Source: Tillandsia leiboldiana | Taxonomy: Eukaryota; Streptophyta; Magnoliopsida; Poales; Bromeliaceae | Assembly (NCBI GenBank): GCA_029204045.2 | Contig: CM055064.1 | Span: 9,560,323-9,624,322 of the forward strand | Direction of reading: 5' to 3' | Length of the DNA stretch: 64,000 nt | In this document: piece after piece, positions 21,353-32,592 of the stretch | Position numbering within the stretch: position 1 is the stretch's first letter | Layout: every line of letters starts with the position of its first letter | The notes under the pieces: generated by a model | Databases searched by the model: none | What the model saw: only the letters and a program-made list of their open reading frames with translations | Told to the model about the DNA's origin: nothing | Made by a program: the position numbers and the translations under genes

Positions 21353-23527
21353 TCACTCCTCGCTAAATAACTCGGGGTAACACTCTTTCATTTTTGTTTC
21401 AAGTTCCCACGTCGCCTCGCGCTCCTCGTGGTTACTCCATTGCACCTTTACGTAGGGGATTGTCCGGTTTCGCAGATTCTTTTCTTCCCTTGCCAAGATC
21501 CGCACCGGCGTTTCTTCGAAGCTCAGGTCCTCCCGTAGTTCAACGGCCGAGGCGTCGAGGACGTGCGACGGATCAGATAAGTACTTCCGGAGCATCGAGA
21601 CGTGGAAAACGTTATGCACCCGTTCGAGATTTGGCGGTAAGGCCAACCGGTACGCCACCGGGCCCACGCTCTCCAAGATTTCGAACGGTCCCACATATCG
21701 TGGGCTCAACTTCCCTCGTATGCCGAACCGTCTTGTCCCCTTGGACGGTGACACGCGTAGCAACACATGATCCCCTACCGAGAATTCCAGTTCCTGTCGC
21801 CTCCGGTCCGTGTAACTTTTCTGCCGGCTCTGGACGGTCAGCAACCGCTGCCTGATAAGGCGCACCTTTGCTTCCGTTTCCTCTACGAGGTCTGGCCCCA
21901 AGAGTTTTTGTTCTCCCAAATCATCCCAGCAAATGGGCGATCGACACCAGCGTCCGTACAAGGCTTCGTACGGGGCCATCCGAATACTAACCTGATAGCT
22001 ATTATTGTAAGCAAAATCCACGAGGGGTAGGTAACGCGACCACCCCTCCCCCAAGCTTGGCACACAAGCTCGAAGCATATCCTCAAGAATCTGGATCGCT
22101 CGCGCCGATTGCCCGTCCGTCCGCGGGTGAAAAGCCGTGCTAAACTGTAACTTGGTCCCCAACGCCTGTTGCAGACTCCGCCAAAAGTTTGACACGAAGA
22201 GCGTGTCCCTGTCCGAGGTTATGGATGATGGTACTCCATGTAACCTCACCACTTCGTCGATATCGGTCTGCGCGAGCCGATCCCTAGTCCACGTCGTGTG
22301 AATCGGTATGAAGTGGGCCGATTTCGTCAGACGGTCCACGATGACCCATATCGCGTCGTGTCCTTGTTGCGATCGCGAAAAACCGGTCACAAAATCCATG
22401 GTGATCCGTTCCCATTTCCACTCCGGTATGGCCAATGGTTGTAGTTTTCCCGCCGGTCGTTGGTGTTCCGCCTTCACCTGTTGGCACACCAAACATCGTG
22501 CCACGAACTGCGCCACATCGTTCTTTAGTTTAGGCCACCAAAAGGTCTGTCTTAGGTCTCTGTACATTTTTGTACCTCCAGGATGCGCAGTGTAGGGGTC
22601 GTTATGCGCTTCCGCCAGAATTTCTCTCCTTAGTTCCGGCACTTCAGGTACGCAGACTCGTCCCCGGAACCTCAACACGTCGTCGACGCCGATCACAAAA
22701 TCCCCACCTGGTTCCGAGGATAACCTGTCCCGCACTTGCTGTAATTGTGGGTCCGTTGCTTGGCCTTCTGCGATCCTCTCTATCAGCGTAGGCTTTATTT
22801 CCAAGGACATAAATTTCGCAACTGCTCCTGCTGGCACCACCTCCAGCCTCAGTTGCGAGAATTGTGCAATTAGCTGATCCTGTTGGGTAAGGGTGTACAG
22901 TGTCGTCTCCCCCGCCTGTCCCTTCCGGCTCAAGGCATCGGCTACCACGTTTGCTTTCCCGGGGTGGTAATGGATGGACAAATCGTAGTCCTTCAGTAGT
23001 TCCAGCCATCGCCTTTGCCGTAAGTTCAGTTCCTTTTGTGTAACCAGGTCTTTGAGGCTCTGGTGATCGGAAAACACGTTACAATGTGCCCCGTAGTGGT
23101 AGTGTCTCCAAATCTTCAGAGCAAACCCGACTGCCGCGAGCTCCAAGTCGTGTGTCGGGGAGTTCTGCTCATAATCCTCGAGCTGTCTTGATGCATATGC
23201 TATGACCTTCCCCTGTTGCATCAATACGCTTCCCAGTCCGCTTTGAGATGCATCATAATAGATCTCATAGTCCCCACCGGGCTGTGGCAACGTGAGTACC
23301 GGTGCCCGAGTGAGTCTATCCTTAAGCTCTTCGAAGCTTTTCTGGCATTGAGCTGTCCAGACGAATTTCTCCCCTTTTCGGGTTAGCCGAGTAAGGGGAG
23401 TGGCTATCTTCGAAAAGCCTTCTACGAAGCGTCTGTAATATCCTGCTAGCCCGAGGAAACTTCTGATTTCTGTCACCGTGGTCGGGCGAGCCCAGTCGGT
23501 CACCAATTCTATCTTCCTTGGATCCAC
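21353..23527 (-). CDS. Gypsy E pol 3' part: RNase H, integrase, chromodomain (open fragment)
   Basis: A 724-residue open frame, the largest in the window. Residues 1-80 end the RT connection (FLGLAGYYRRF). RNase H spans about 88-200 with D92, E129, D154 and D197 present. The integrase zinc-binding part has H308, H315, C345 and C348. The integrase core has D378 (TMDFV) and D439 (SDRD), but the third acidic residue of the DDE triad is Ala475 (DGQSAR), which should abolish strand transfer. A chromodomain-like tail spans about 670-724. The first Met is not a real start: the frame is cut from upstream RT by a frameshift near 23535-23545. Functions are inferred from family motifs. Confidence 0.85.
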   Translation of the reverse strand: MDPRKIELVTDWARPTTVTEIRSFLGLAGYYRRFVEGFSKIATPLTRLTRKGEKFVWTAQCQKSFEELKDRLTRAPVLTLPQPGGDYEIYYDASQSGLGSVLMQQGKVIAYASRQLEDYEQNSPTHDLELAAVGFALKIWRHYHYGAHCNVFSDHQSLKDLVTQKELNLRQRRWLELLKDYDLSIHYHPGKANVVADALSRKGQAGETTLYTLTQQDQLIAQFSQLRLEVVPAGAVAKFMSLEIKPTLIERIAEGQATDPQLQQVRDRLSSEPGGDFVIGVDDVLRFRGRVCVPEVPELRREILAEAHNDPYTAHPGGTKMYRDLRQTFWWPKLKNDVAQFVARCLVCQQVKAEHQRPAGKLQPLAIPEWKWERITMDFVTGFSRSQQGHDAIWVIVDRLTKSAHFIPIHTTWTRDRLAQTDIDEVVRLHGVPSSITSDRDTLFVSNFWRSLQQALGTKLQFSTAFHPRTDGQSARAIQILEDMLRACVPSLGEGWSRYLPLVDFAYNNSYQVSIRMAPYEALYGRWCRSPICWDDLGEQKLLGPDLVEETEAKVRLIRQRLLTVQSRQKSYTDRRRQELEFSVGDHVLLRVSPSKGTRRFGIRGKLSPRYVGPFEILESVGPVAYRLALPPNLERVHNVFHVSMLRKYLSDPSHVLDASAVELREDLSFEETPVRILAREEKNLRNRTIPYVKVQWSNHEEREATWELETKMKECYPELFSEE

Positions 23528-24110
23528 CGCAAATTCCCGCGGCTGAGACTATGTGTCCCGACAAGTCTGCCTCGCAGAGCCGAAACTCACCCCTTTTGAG
23601 TTTGGCAACCACTTCCTGGTACCGGAGGGCCTGCAGGATCACTCGCAAGTGTTCCTCGTGCTCTTTGTCTGTGCGAGCGTAGATCGGGATGTCATCTATA
23701 AGGACCACCACAAACTGGTCTAAGAAGGGTTCCATGATCCTGTTCATCACCTTCACGAACTCCCCTGGAGCGATAGTGAGTTCAACGGTATAACCGTAAA
23801 CTCGGGATGGCCATACCGAAATCGAAGGATTGTTTCCGGTACGCCCTCACTCCGGACTAAAACCTGGCGAAAGCCGGACGGCAGATCAATCTTTGAAGAC
23901 GCCGTCGTTCCTGGTAGTTGGTCGAACAGGTCCTCCATCCGAGGTGAGGATATTGTCCCTCACTATGACTTTATCCATTCCCCGATTGTCGATGTACAAT
24001 CGTAGTCTCCCATCATTCTTCCGTACGAATAGAACGGGTGTGCCCCACGATGGCATGCTCGGTTTCTCTCAATCGACCAGCACCTGTTACTCGGTAAGCC
24101 CATCCCTTCC
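23528..24110 (-). pseudogene. Gypsy E reverse transcriptase, frameshifted
   Basis: Pieces in different frames carry RT motifs: MEDLFDQLPGTTASSKIDL (23938 downward), then VVVLIDDIPIYAR with the catalytic Asp pair near 23690, then LSGHIVSAAGI near 23555. Before 23940 the sequence resembles the PVLFVRKNDG motif with disrupted frame. At least three frame breaks make it non-functional. Confidence 0.8.
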
Positions 24111-24639
24111 GAGTATCCCCTCGATTTCTCTTAGCAATGACGCCCCTAAGTCACAAATGTCGGATCGTGGGCGCTAATCATTAGCCCTAAAAGCTTAAGC
24201 TTTTAGAGATGCGCAACCGGTTCACTTAAAGCGGGCATACCCCGCGCCACAGATCTCGACCGGACTCAACCCACCTGTACGTTGGGTCTATTGTTGGGCC
24301 TCTTGCCGTCAGGTCTATTGTGGACCGCAGCCCACTCAACCCATTGGGCTCACCCAACCCAACTCACTAGTCCCCTGGGCCTATTGTCCCGTGGCAGAAA
24401 GTTGGACCTATTTGACCCATAAATAAATGGCCAACCCCAAAGACAACTAAGTCTTCGCATCCTTATTGGGCAGGAAGGTACAAAATATTTGCTTCTAAGG
24501 GTTCTCCTGGGGTCAAGACCAACATTACTCTTCGTAAGGGGTCTTTCCTGCTACTACTTCCCTCGGGTAGTGCGTCCTTTGTCATGTCGTCACATATGAC
24601 CTCTCATCCGTGTCGTGACTCCGAAATATTGTTCCCGGT
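24111..24639 (-). other. E interior between gag and RT, protease region not legible
   Basis: By position this should hold the aspartic protease. I see no clear LGMDWL or DTGA motif and no long frame, so it is too decayed or rearranged to call. Confidence 0.4.
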
Positions 24640-25524
24640 TCAGGGCAGTTAAAGCGAAACTGTCCTAGTTTGTCACATCAGAAGCAATGGTCATGCTTCC
24701 GAATAATCGCCCGGGGGGCTCCTCTGCAGATGAGGTAAGGCCGGTCCCTGCTAGAAAATCCCCTTCCGAAGAAGGGCTGGGGTCGTTTCTTGTCCTTGTT
24801 GTACTCCGAGTCCTCTCGTCGGGCGCGCGTCACCGCGAACCCGCGCCCTACTATGGTGGCCCTATCCACCACTCTCTGGAAGGTGTGAAAATCCTCTGCT
24901 TGCACAACTTCGAAAAAAATTTTGCTCCGCAATCCGTCTACGAAGAAGCGGGCTTTGTGAGCTTCATCCCTTATGACAAAGGGAACATAATTAGCTAGCC
25001 TTACGATTTCTCGTTGATACTCCTTGACGGATCGGTTCCCTTGTCTGATGAGCTTCAAGTTCCTCGCGGCGTCTTCGGATACTGGGGTGGTCGACTCCCG
25101 TTGGGAAAGTCATTCCCTGGTTATGGCTGAGATCGTTCTCGGCCCCCGGCAGGCTCATGATCCTTCTGCCGGGTGCGTGGAACGGCCACTTCCCGCCCCA
25201 CCACCGTAGTCCTGCCGATCACTTCTTAGTAAGCGGGTAAACCCACCGTCGGTATTACCCGAATAGTGTCGCTATGTAGACCATCCTTGCGAATGCGAGC
25301 CGTGTGGGGTTCGTCTTTCCTAACAAAAAGGGAAAGCACTCAGCCATGTCACGTAACCGTTGTTGGAGTAGCCGATTCTCCAATGTTGCCGGAACCGTCG
25401 TATCCACTTCTGCACCGTCGATTGAAGAGCGGTTTCGGGCCATTAACCGTGCATACAAAGAAACCAAGTTAGTCCTAAACTTAATTGGTCTAGCACCTTG
25501 ATCTACAAACACTGGGACTCTATC
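24640..25524 (-). pseudogene. Gypsy E gag, broken
   Basis: A frame at 25058-24678 reads KLIRQGNRSVKEYQREIVRL and then an ARFFVDGLRS segment, typical of the retrotransposon gag (PF03732-like) C-terminal part. A zinc knuckle follows near 24675-24635, written CF-stop-CDKLGQFRFNC, with a stop inside and Gln at the His position. Upstream, 25500-25255 is open (NLVSLYARLMARNRSS) and is probably the gag N-terminal side. D is inserted at its 5' edge (25525). Confidence 0.7.
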
Positions 25525-25529
25525 CCCAT
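25525..25529. repeat. Target duplication CCCAT left of D
   Basis: CCCAT here and at 36775-36779 flank element D exactly at its TG...CA termini. This is direct proof that D inserted into E. Confidence 0.9.
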
Positions 25530-25580
25530 TGTCACGCCCCGGGGTCGAAACTGCGACCCGGTTCGCCAACAGATCCGCCA

Positions 25581-25601
25581 CCTATGCCAAACCCGCATAG
25601 G
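25581..25601 (-). other. LTR-end stem-loop of D
   Basis: Arms CCTATGC and GCATAGG (7 bp) with a 7-base loop, flanked by GATCCGCC and CGAAGCG. The second LTR at 32640-32670 has one substitution in an arm (CCTATAC). Confidence 0.65.
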
Positions 25602-26817
25602 CGAAGCGTCCTACCTGCAAGACAAGTACTACAGCTAAACAGATATCAGAGCTATAAATAAAAAATCTGTTGTATAACTAAATCAATCACTGTACAACTG
25701 GAAATAAAACAAAATGTCCGCCTCCCAAAAAAATGATAATCAGACAACAACCTCAAATACAAGAATCAGAACTCAACAGGGAGGTATCTCCAATAAATAC
25801 AATAGTGTACAGGCTCTCAATACATAACAATGCTCACTACAATAGTCTCTCAAATGAAGAAAATGAAATAACTAATCTACTGAATCTCTCCTCTGAAGGG
25901 GTACCGCTACACTCCAACGACGGGTAGGGAACTAGCTCGCGACTCCCTCGCCTCGGTCAGAAAGATCAGCAACAGGAACAACAGGAACCGGAGAAGAAGT
26001 TCCCGTGGGAAAAGACACCACGACGGGTGTGAGAACTACGTCCCAAGTAGTTCTCAGTGGGTGCCGCCAACAAGCCCGACGGTCTGCCCACTAAGTCCAC
26101 TAGAGGCATAAAGTAACAAAAGCAGTGCTGTAAGGAAAGCTGGGAAAAGTAAACTCTACAGCTACTATGCCTCTATCTAGATGCTCAAAGAGTGGGACAG
26201 AAAGAACATGATGCCACAACTAACACTCATCTCTGATCACTCAATCTGAACTGACTGCCTCCTCGGGTCCAGTCAAGCCTGCGCCAACCTACTGCCGTTA
26301 CGTCCCGGAGGAGCGGACTTACGTAGGACGTCCATGACTGCCAACACCAGCACAGCCAGAGGGACAAATGCAACGACAAGTCGCGATAGAAAAGCTCAAT
26401 CTCACGCCGGTACAACATCCCGGTCTCGCCTACTCCGGAGTGGCACTCGAGGGGAGCGACCCGCTCGAGTAAAAGTAACCCATCTCAAGTATCTCTGTAA
26501 AGTATCTCTGTCAAGCTCAAATGTGGCTCATGCAGGCTATGATCCACGATCAAAACAGATCGGTAACTCCAAGCTCAAAGCACAACTCAGTCGGAAAAAG
26601 AACCTCGACTCGAACAGGAATAGCCCAAAACACCCTCACAGCTATGTCGGAGAACCCTCAACGACTCAATCTGATAAATGCACGACCATGGCTGAGTCGG
26701 GAAACCTCCACGACTCGATCTGCCAGAACCCCAAGATCCTCAAAGCTAAGTGGGAGAACCACCTCCACCACTAAATCAGAAAAACAACCTCTAGATCACA
26801 CCCTACCAACTCATGGC

Positions 26818-27050
26818 ACCAAGTCGCATCCACTGCGAGAAACTGTCTCAACAGGCCAAACAGGCCAAACGTCGCATCCACTGCGAACAACTGCCTCAAT
26901 AGGCCAACATCGCATCCACTGCGAACAGCTGACTCAACAGGCCAAACAGGCCAAACGTCGCATCCACTGCGAACAACTGCCTCAACAGGCCAACATCGCA
27001 TCCACTGCGAACAGCTGACTCAACAGGCCAAACAGGCCAAACGTCTCAAC
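26818..27050. repeat. Tandem repeats in D LTR
   Basis: Five copies of a unit containing GTCGCATCCACTGCGA, each followed by ACTGCCTCAACAGGCCAA-like sequence, arranged as alternating shorter and longer units in a higher-order period of about 93 bp. The other LTR has the same array at 33881-34113. Confidence 0.85.
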
Positions 27051-28588
27051 CACTGACCCAATGAAGGGTCCGGGAACACTGAAAGACTAGAACCTACAAC
27101 CCAAATCAAACAAGAACAGGCTCTAGGCATAGCCTCTCGTTGTTCTCGTCCCAAGAAAAGGCAGACCTTAGAACCCAGACCACTCGAATCATCTCGGTGG
27201 TTAATTTATAGGAAAAACTGTGACATTTCTTATTGAAGCCATCTGATCTGTAAGAAATCCATATTTAATGATTTTTAGTTCTGCTTAGGAAAACAGTTGA
27301 AACCAAGTTTTATATCTAAGCCTCGAAGGGCTAATGCCTTCGTCCAATCAAACAGGAACAGACTCAGGCGACCCTACGATGCTTGGAAGAAAATATTTGG
27401 TTGACAAAATCATATGTGTGTCCAAAAAGGTTCTGGGTTTAAGGTCCTGCTAACACTAATCTACCGCTGCCTCTATCACAGCGGCGACAGATAAAACAAG
27501 AAAAATAAAACACCTCGGGACCGCCGTCTACCCAAACGGCTCCCGCTACAGATGAACAACCAACTACATCTACCAGACTCCACTCTGCTCCCAAGCACGA
27601 GTGTAATATGCATCCCGCACTAAAAGATAACTCCTGACCACTCGGCCCACTACCCGGGCGAGGAAGAACACTATGTCCAGGAAAGTAGAAGTGTGGATGT
27701 CTAAAGCAGAAATAACCCTAGCCCAAGTGAGGGTTTTCTACTAGTCTGGTTACACATGCAACATATGACGGGGTGCTAGGTCAAGTTCCAAGATAACCAT
27801 AATCAACAGCTTGTAGGGAAGGAAAATAAACACATGATCATCTAACAGCATTAGGAACATCAATTCCTATAATCTAGCATGCTATATAGAACACATCTAT
27901 AACATGCAAGTCCCTACACAGATAGAATTAATGCACAGTCCATAGGTCATGAAGACAAGGCCACCCACCAGAAAATGCTAACTGTCCGGAGTTCCACAGC
28001 TGAAAACACCAGAAGCAACAACCTCCACTAATCCTCAACACCAACGGGTTCACAAACATCCGCAAATACTCCTGGGTACAACAAAAGGTCCAAGGTTACA
28101 CTTTATTCCACAAAATAACCAAGTACAAAAATCTGCAGAAGACAGTCCTGAAGATCTGAAATTTCCACCTGCAGAAAGTGCCCTGAAAATTCCGATAAAA
28201 ATATCACCGCGAGCGTCTCGTCGAGACCTTCGAAACGGGTACATGCACGCCCAAATCCGAGCCCCGTAGGCCAAGTTACAAATTCCACAGTACAGGTGCG
28301 CAAACACTCACAACCACACAACTGTAAACTCAAACACAGATAAAAGGGGAATAGTATACCTTCGGGCAAGCCTCAGAAAAATCCCGGAAAAATACAATGA
28401 TAATCCTTGCGACGAGTAGATCCAAAAAGTGTATAGGCTCGTCTCAATCCGACACTCGCGTGCGGAGATAAAATTCCGGCAAGGGGCCGCTGTCCAAAAA
28501 CTCCACCAGAAAACAGCGGCTTAGAAATGCCTCGAAAACCGTGTCATAAACTCTGAATCCAGCAAGATGATCAACACGAAAGTCGAAG

Positions 28589-28598
28589 ACGTACCTCT
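28589..28598 (-). promoter_or_regulatory. Candidate splice donor in D leader
   Basis: The minus strand reads AGAG|GTACGT, a near-consensus plant 5' splice site about 265 bases downstream of the TATA box. Present in both LTRs (35656 in the other) and at the corresponding place in G. Confidence 0.4.
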
Positions 28599-28857
28599 CG
28601 TGATTCCAACGCCGCAGAAATCGTCCAAAAATACTGACGGAGTAGCTCTGTAGACCTCCCAGATCAAACTGCGACGATAACGGGCCTCCGATGAAAAATC
28701 GCCACACTGCGCTCCGATGCCGAAGTCGTTGACGCCGCGGCTTCCAAAAAATCCGGGCCTCTGCCAGAAGATGCACAACACCAAGATCTACAACTTTTCT
28801 AAAGGGGCCATGGGCAGGGGAGCTCGGGAAAGGGGGCAAAACTCCCTCACAAGACGG

Positions 28858-28867
28858 CTATTTATAG
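28858..28867 (-). promoter_or_regulatory. TATA box of D 3' LTR
   Basis: CTATAAATAG on minus, in GC-rich surroundings, followed 25-40 bases later by the likely start region. Same box at 35921-35930 in the other LTR. If correct, the transcribed R/U5 leader inside the LTR is about 3.3 kb. Confidence 0.65.
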
Positions 28868-29034
28868 GCCCAGCCCGAAAATCCGAATTTTGGACTTTTG
28901 GCCCAAAGTTTCGGGCGCTTGGCACTTCCGGGCTGCTACAGTAACGGGCCGGGCCCGTTACTGTTCACGCCCGAAAGCCCCTAGGCCCGCCACGCGTCCA
29001 CCGACACTCCCCGCGCCCGGCGTACGCGCGCCCG

Positions 29035-29291
29035 CGAATCGCGGAGCGACATGTGGCCGACACGCGGGCGTGGGGTGGCTGCGCCCGGCCAATCGCGGGG
29101 CGCCACGTGGCGCCCCCACGTTGCTTCCCAACCGCCCCGCCGTACGGCCACCTGCTCCAGCCGCAGCGTGGACCGCGCGCACCAGGACCCGCCAACCACG
29201 CTCGGCCACGTGTCCGCACCCGGTCCACCGTGCACCCGCGCCTCTTCCGTGGACCGCGCCCGCTGCGTCGGCCAACCTGAAGGCGCCACGC
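29035..29291. promoter_or_regulatory. CCAAT-N9-CCACG module array in D 3' LTR
   Basis: Four modules with the same internal spacing begin at 29035 (CGAAT...ACATG, decayed), 29089 (CCAAT...CCACG, perfect), 29192 (CCAAC...CCACG) and 29272 (CCAAC...CCACG). GTGGACCGC lies 23-24 bases before the last two (29168, 29249). Intervals 54, 103 and 80 match the first four modules in G. The array sits about 170-430 bp upstream of the TATA box. The other LTR has it at 36098-36354. Confidence 0.6.
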
Positions 29292-29354
29292 GTCCTCCGC
29301 CCGGGTGCACGCCTCCGCGGTGGACCGCACGCCTCCGCGGTGGACCGCGCGCCT

Positions 29355-29425
29355 CCGCCGCCGCCAGCCGCCGCGCTCCGCCGCCCGCCGCCGCCGCCCG
29401 CCGCCGCCGCCGGCGCCTCTCCGGC
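29355..29425. repeat. CCG-rich microsatellite in D LTR
   Basis: Runs of CCG with occasional interruptions. The other LTR (36418-36475) is 13 bp shorter here, which accounts for the length difference between the two LTRs. Confidence 0.85.
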
Positions 29426-29744
29426 AGCCGGAACAGTACCCAAGACCTCGAAATGCGTGTTTTCGCATCCGGACTCCGAAAAATACAAGTAAATAGCCCG
29501 TTTCGATCGTTTTCGCGCGCTGAATCCAAATCCGATGTCCGATTTGCCAAATTCCACTTCTAAAATTTCTCAAAAATTCCCGGGAAAGCAAACTTGATCC
29601 ATTTTTCATGCCGAGTCCAAATCTTGGGTCCAATATGCGCGCAAACACCTCCAACACCCAACACGGGTCTCTAGAAGCCGCAGATCCAACAGTAATCCAA
29701 ACGTGGGAATTCCGGGTCCTCACATCCTCCCCCACTAAAAGAAA

Positions 29745-29760
29745 GTTTCGTCCTCGAAAC
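29745..29760 (-). other. Polypurine-side hairpin of D
   Basis: GTTTCG, loop AGGA, CGAAAC on minus, followed by the purine-rich AGTGGGGGAGGA next to the LTR at 29724. Confidence 0.6.
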
Positions 29761-32572
29761 AAGCACGGCTCAAAAGGGAGTTCAAAGCTAAGGGTAAGCA
29801 TCCAACAACACAGTCTCCAACTCCCCAGTCGCTACTCACTCCCCGTGATTACTCCTCAACAAAATAATAATCAGTACGGCATGGCCCGGTTGCGTAATTC
29901 TCTCATCTCACGAGCCAGAATTCGCAACGGGCGTCCCTCGTACCACAAGTACTCGCAGATCTCAAAGAAAACGAGTCCATCACGGGCGAGGAATCCACAA
30001 GCCTAACACTCCTGAGCTGAGACGTGGAAGGACCATCAAGAACGCCAACAAAAGGCTGGGGGGAAAGGGAGAACAACCAATGTAGCACGCACCAAAACCG
30101 CTCCCTGGTGCTAGCTCAACCAGGCGATCCGAGACATACCTTTACGGTCATCCAAGGAAAAGAAGCCCTAATCGGCTAGGGTCCTCGCTCAAACACTCTC
30201 GGATCCTGACCATCCGCAGGGACTGCTTCACCGCAGTCTACCGTCAAAAGGGACCCTCAGGGACACAACCTCGAGCCCTGTTCCGCAACGGTCCCACCCA
30301 GCGCCAACTGTGGAACCATTAAACTCAACCCCGAAAAGCTATCCGGCTCCAGGTATCCGCCACCACAGTGGCCCTGTCGGGGTGGTACAGAATGCTCAAG
30401 AATAACCCAATGGTAACTCCACAGCCACTATGGGAGGCACCACTAACACAAAGGTCCATCCCCCATCTCTGGCAAAGCTGCAATCGGCGCTAGTACCAGT
30501 CTCATCATCCATTCGCCATGCTCTCCTGGCACTGCGAAATCCAAAAAGCTCCTCACCTCAACAATAAATGTTGATCTCAGCCAAACTCAAATAGCATCCA
30601 CATTGGCCGGAAATCCACCGCCGCTCCTATGGCTAACACAATGTGACCCAAGAAGGTAAGCTTCTAAAGCTAAAACTTGTATCTCAATAACCTGGCATAC
30701 AGCTTCATCCACACAGCATAGTAACACATCCACCAGTGCTCCTCATGCTCCAAGTCGCTCTGGGAGTAGATCATAATATCCCTGGAGGATCTTGTTACCA
30801 ATACAATCAAGTACAGCTGGAGCACAATTCCTCAAACCAAAAGAGTGGCAGGGCGTTAATCAATCCAATTGGCCTCACTAAGAGCTCAAGATGCCCTACC
30901 GTGTCCTGAACGCCATCAAGGCAAGGTCCTCGGCTGTCTGATTCCAAGTAGGTACCCGCACCAAACAATAACTGCCGGAGTATGACTCCATCAAAAGGTC
31001 CAGAATAATACTCGGACCTGTCTACACACGAACCATAAAAGGGCCCTCACAGTCGTGTATCAACGATGTGGCATCACCACCGTATATCAACGGCGTGGCA
31101 CTAGGTCAAACAGACCCCTCGATCCATCAGATCCTGCAACTGCGCCATCAGCTCTCACAGCTCTACTGGCAATATCCAATGAGGTGCTGTCGAGGGTGGC
31201 GCGGTTCCCCGAACCACGCCAAACTTAATCTCTATCTCCCGAACCGGCGGCATTAACAACAGCTCAGGTGAAATCACACCCGGAATCTCGTGGCAACAGA
31301 GATATCTTTGGGTCCCGGTGCCGCCGTAAGCACCTCTCACACTGTCGCTATAACCAATGTGCTCTAACGACCTCAACAACCAACTCTCCTCTCGTCTGCC
31401 TCGCAGAAGGTCAAAGTCCTCCGCAGATAACAAATCCACGCTACCGCTGCGCCACTCCGATATAGAGGTTGATGCTGCCATCGGGGTCCACCCGATCTCT
31501 GGCATCACGGGAACCCGTTATCCAGGAAAAATAAAATCAGAAATATCTCTGCCGGCCGATCTGTCCTCCATCACCCGGCGCCAAGCGCCAATATCCAGAA
31601 CTCGCCTCTGGCGGCAGATCCCTATCCCAAGGAACTACAGCGCCACGCTCCATACACAATGCCTACCCATCGAAGCGTCAATAATCCAAAACGGAGGGAC
31701 CAACTACACTGAAAGGTATCCTGGCGCAAACCATTCCCCGTCAAACATATCCTATGCGCCTCATCCCTCGAAACCTGGAGCGTGCAGTTCAACAATTGCA
31801 TAAACTCCCTAGCACAGGGAGGCTCTCCGAGAGTCTCTCCATCACCACCAACCCCAATTCTGCCTACAAAGGCTCCAACTCAAACCCATGAATCGGGATG
31901 GTTCAGAGTGCCGGGACTGGCTCCATCGATCAATGATGTCCCTAAGCTCAGCTACTATCCACTATCCACCCTGCCTCGGTGCCTCGGCACTGCTCGTCGG
32001 CACGGAGGGGGCTGCTCGCTCCATCGGCGCCACTGGTACAACTGAAGATACCACTGCATAGGAAGAGAGTACTGGAGGACACTCAAGCGGTATTGCCACT
32101 GGCTATGCTCTCTGCTCCAACAAGCGCATCAAACGTTCCATGGCTTCTTCCTGGCATCAGACAGCCTCCGACATCTGTGCCATCTGGATCCATAACTCCT
32201 GGGTCTCGCTCTGCTCTGATAGCTCTGTCTCCCGCTGCTCGGGTTACTCATCAGATGCGGGATGTGCCCTCTTCGCTACACGACGTCTCAGGGGCATCGC
32301 AGACCACTGCACAATAACAAACATCAGGACACAACAACCATATGACCCAATCCAGCGAAAGTTTAAGACATGTTATCAATTCCACAGCATTATGTTGTAT
32401 GCAGCCAACATAATCGCTTAGGAGCATAAACATGCCAATCACTCATCCCGTCTCTTGGGAGAGGTACAAAACTCGATCAGGACTCTCGCTAAAAGTCACG
32501 ACTCTCACGTAGTCATCCTAATGTCCAACCACAAGCCTAGGGTTTCTAAGTCCTCAATGACCTACAACCTAG

Positions 32573-32584
32573 GCTCTGATACCA
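32573..32584 (-). promoter_or_regulatory. Primer binding site, initiator-Met tRNA, element D
   Basis: TGGTATCAGAGC on minus, eight bases inside the 5' LTR end (32593). Confidence 0.88.
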
Positions 32585-32592
32585 CTCTATTC

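Larger units (their letters stand above)
25530..29724 (-). repeat. 3' LTR of D
   Basis: 4195 bp. Sense order: GC-rich array with CCAAT-N9-CCACG modules (29035-29290), TATA box (28858-28867), splice-donor-like site (28594), conserved block around CAAACAGGAACAGACTC (27340-27390), tandem repeats (26818-27050) and LTR-end hairpin (25581-25601). Frames of up to 278 codons in the GC-rich part arise from codon bias in CCG-rich DNA and are not genes. Confidence 0.9.
29725..32592 (-). pseudogene. D interior: remnants of Gypsy pol
   Basis: Read 5' to 3' on minus: a leader with CCTAGG hairpin (32573-32536); about 900 bp without recognisable gag; sequence near 31260-31120 resembling the VxGTAP and QLQDLMD motifs at the start of RT; RT remains near 30800-30640 (DIMIYSQSDLEHEEH, then LTFLGHIV with stops); and a chromodomain-like end near 29950-29880 (LAREMRELRNRAMPY). 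RNase H and integrase core are not found, so they are deleted or unrecognisable. No frame is long enough to make an active protein. Confidence 0.8.

Noticed and set aside
26818..27050. Regularly spaced repeats resembling a CRISPR array
   Set aside because: The window is plant nuclear DNA, the spacers are also repeated, there are no cas genes, and the array is duplicated in the second LTR. It is an LTR tandem repeat.
28958..29801. Open frames of 189-278 codons on both strands in the GC-rich part of D (also 36021-36842, 45191-46093 and 61407-62318 in B)
   Set aside because: They are Arg/Pro/Ala/Gly-rich, overlap on both strands and in several frames, coincide with CCG repeats and LTR promoter sequence, and match no known family. 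Low stop density in GC-rich DNA explains them.
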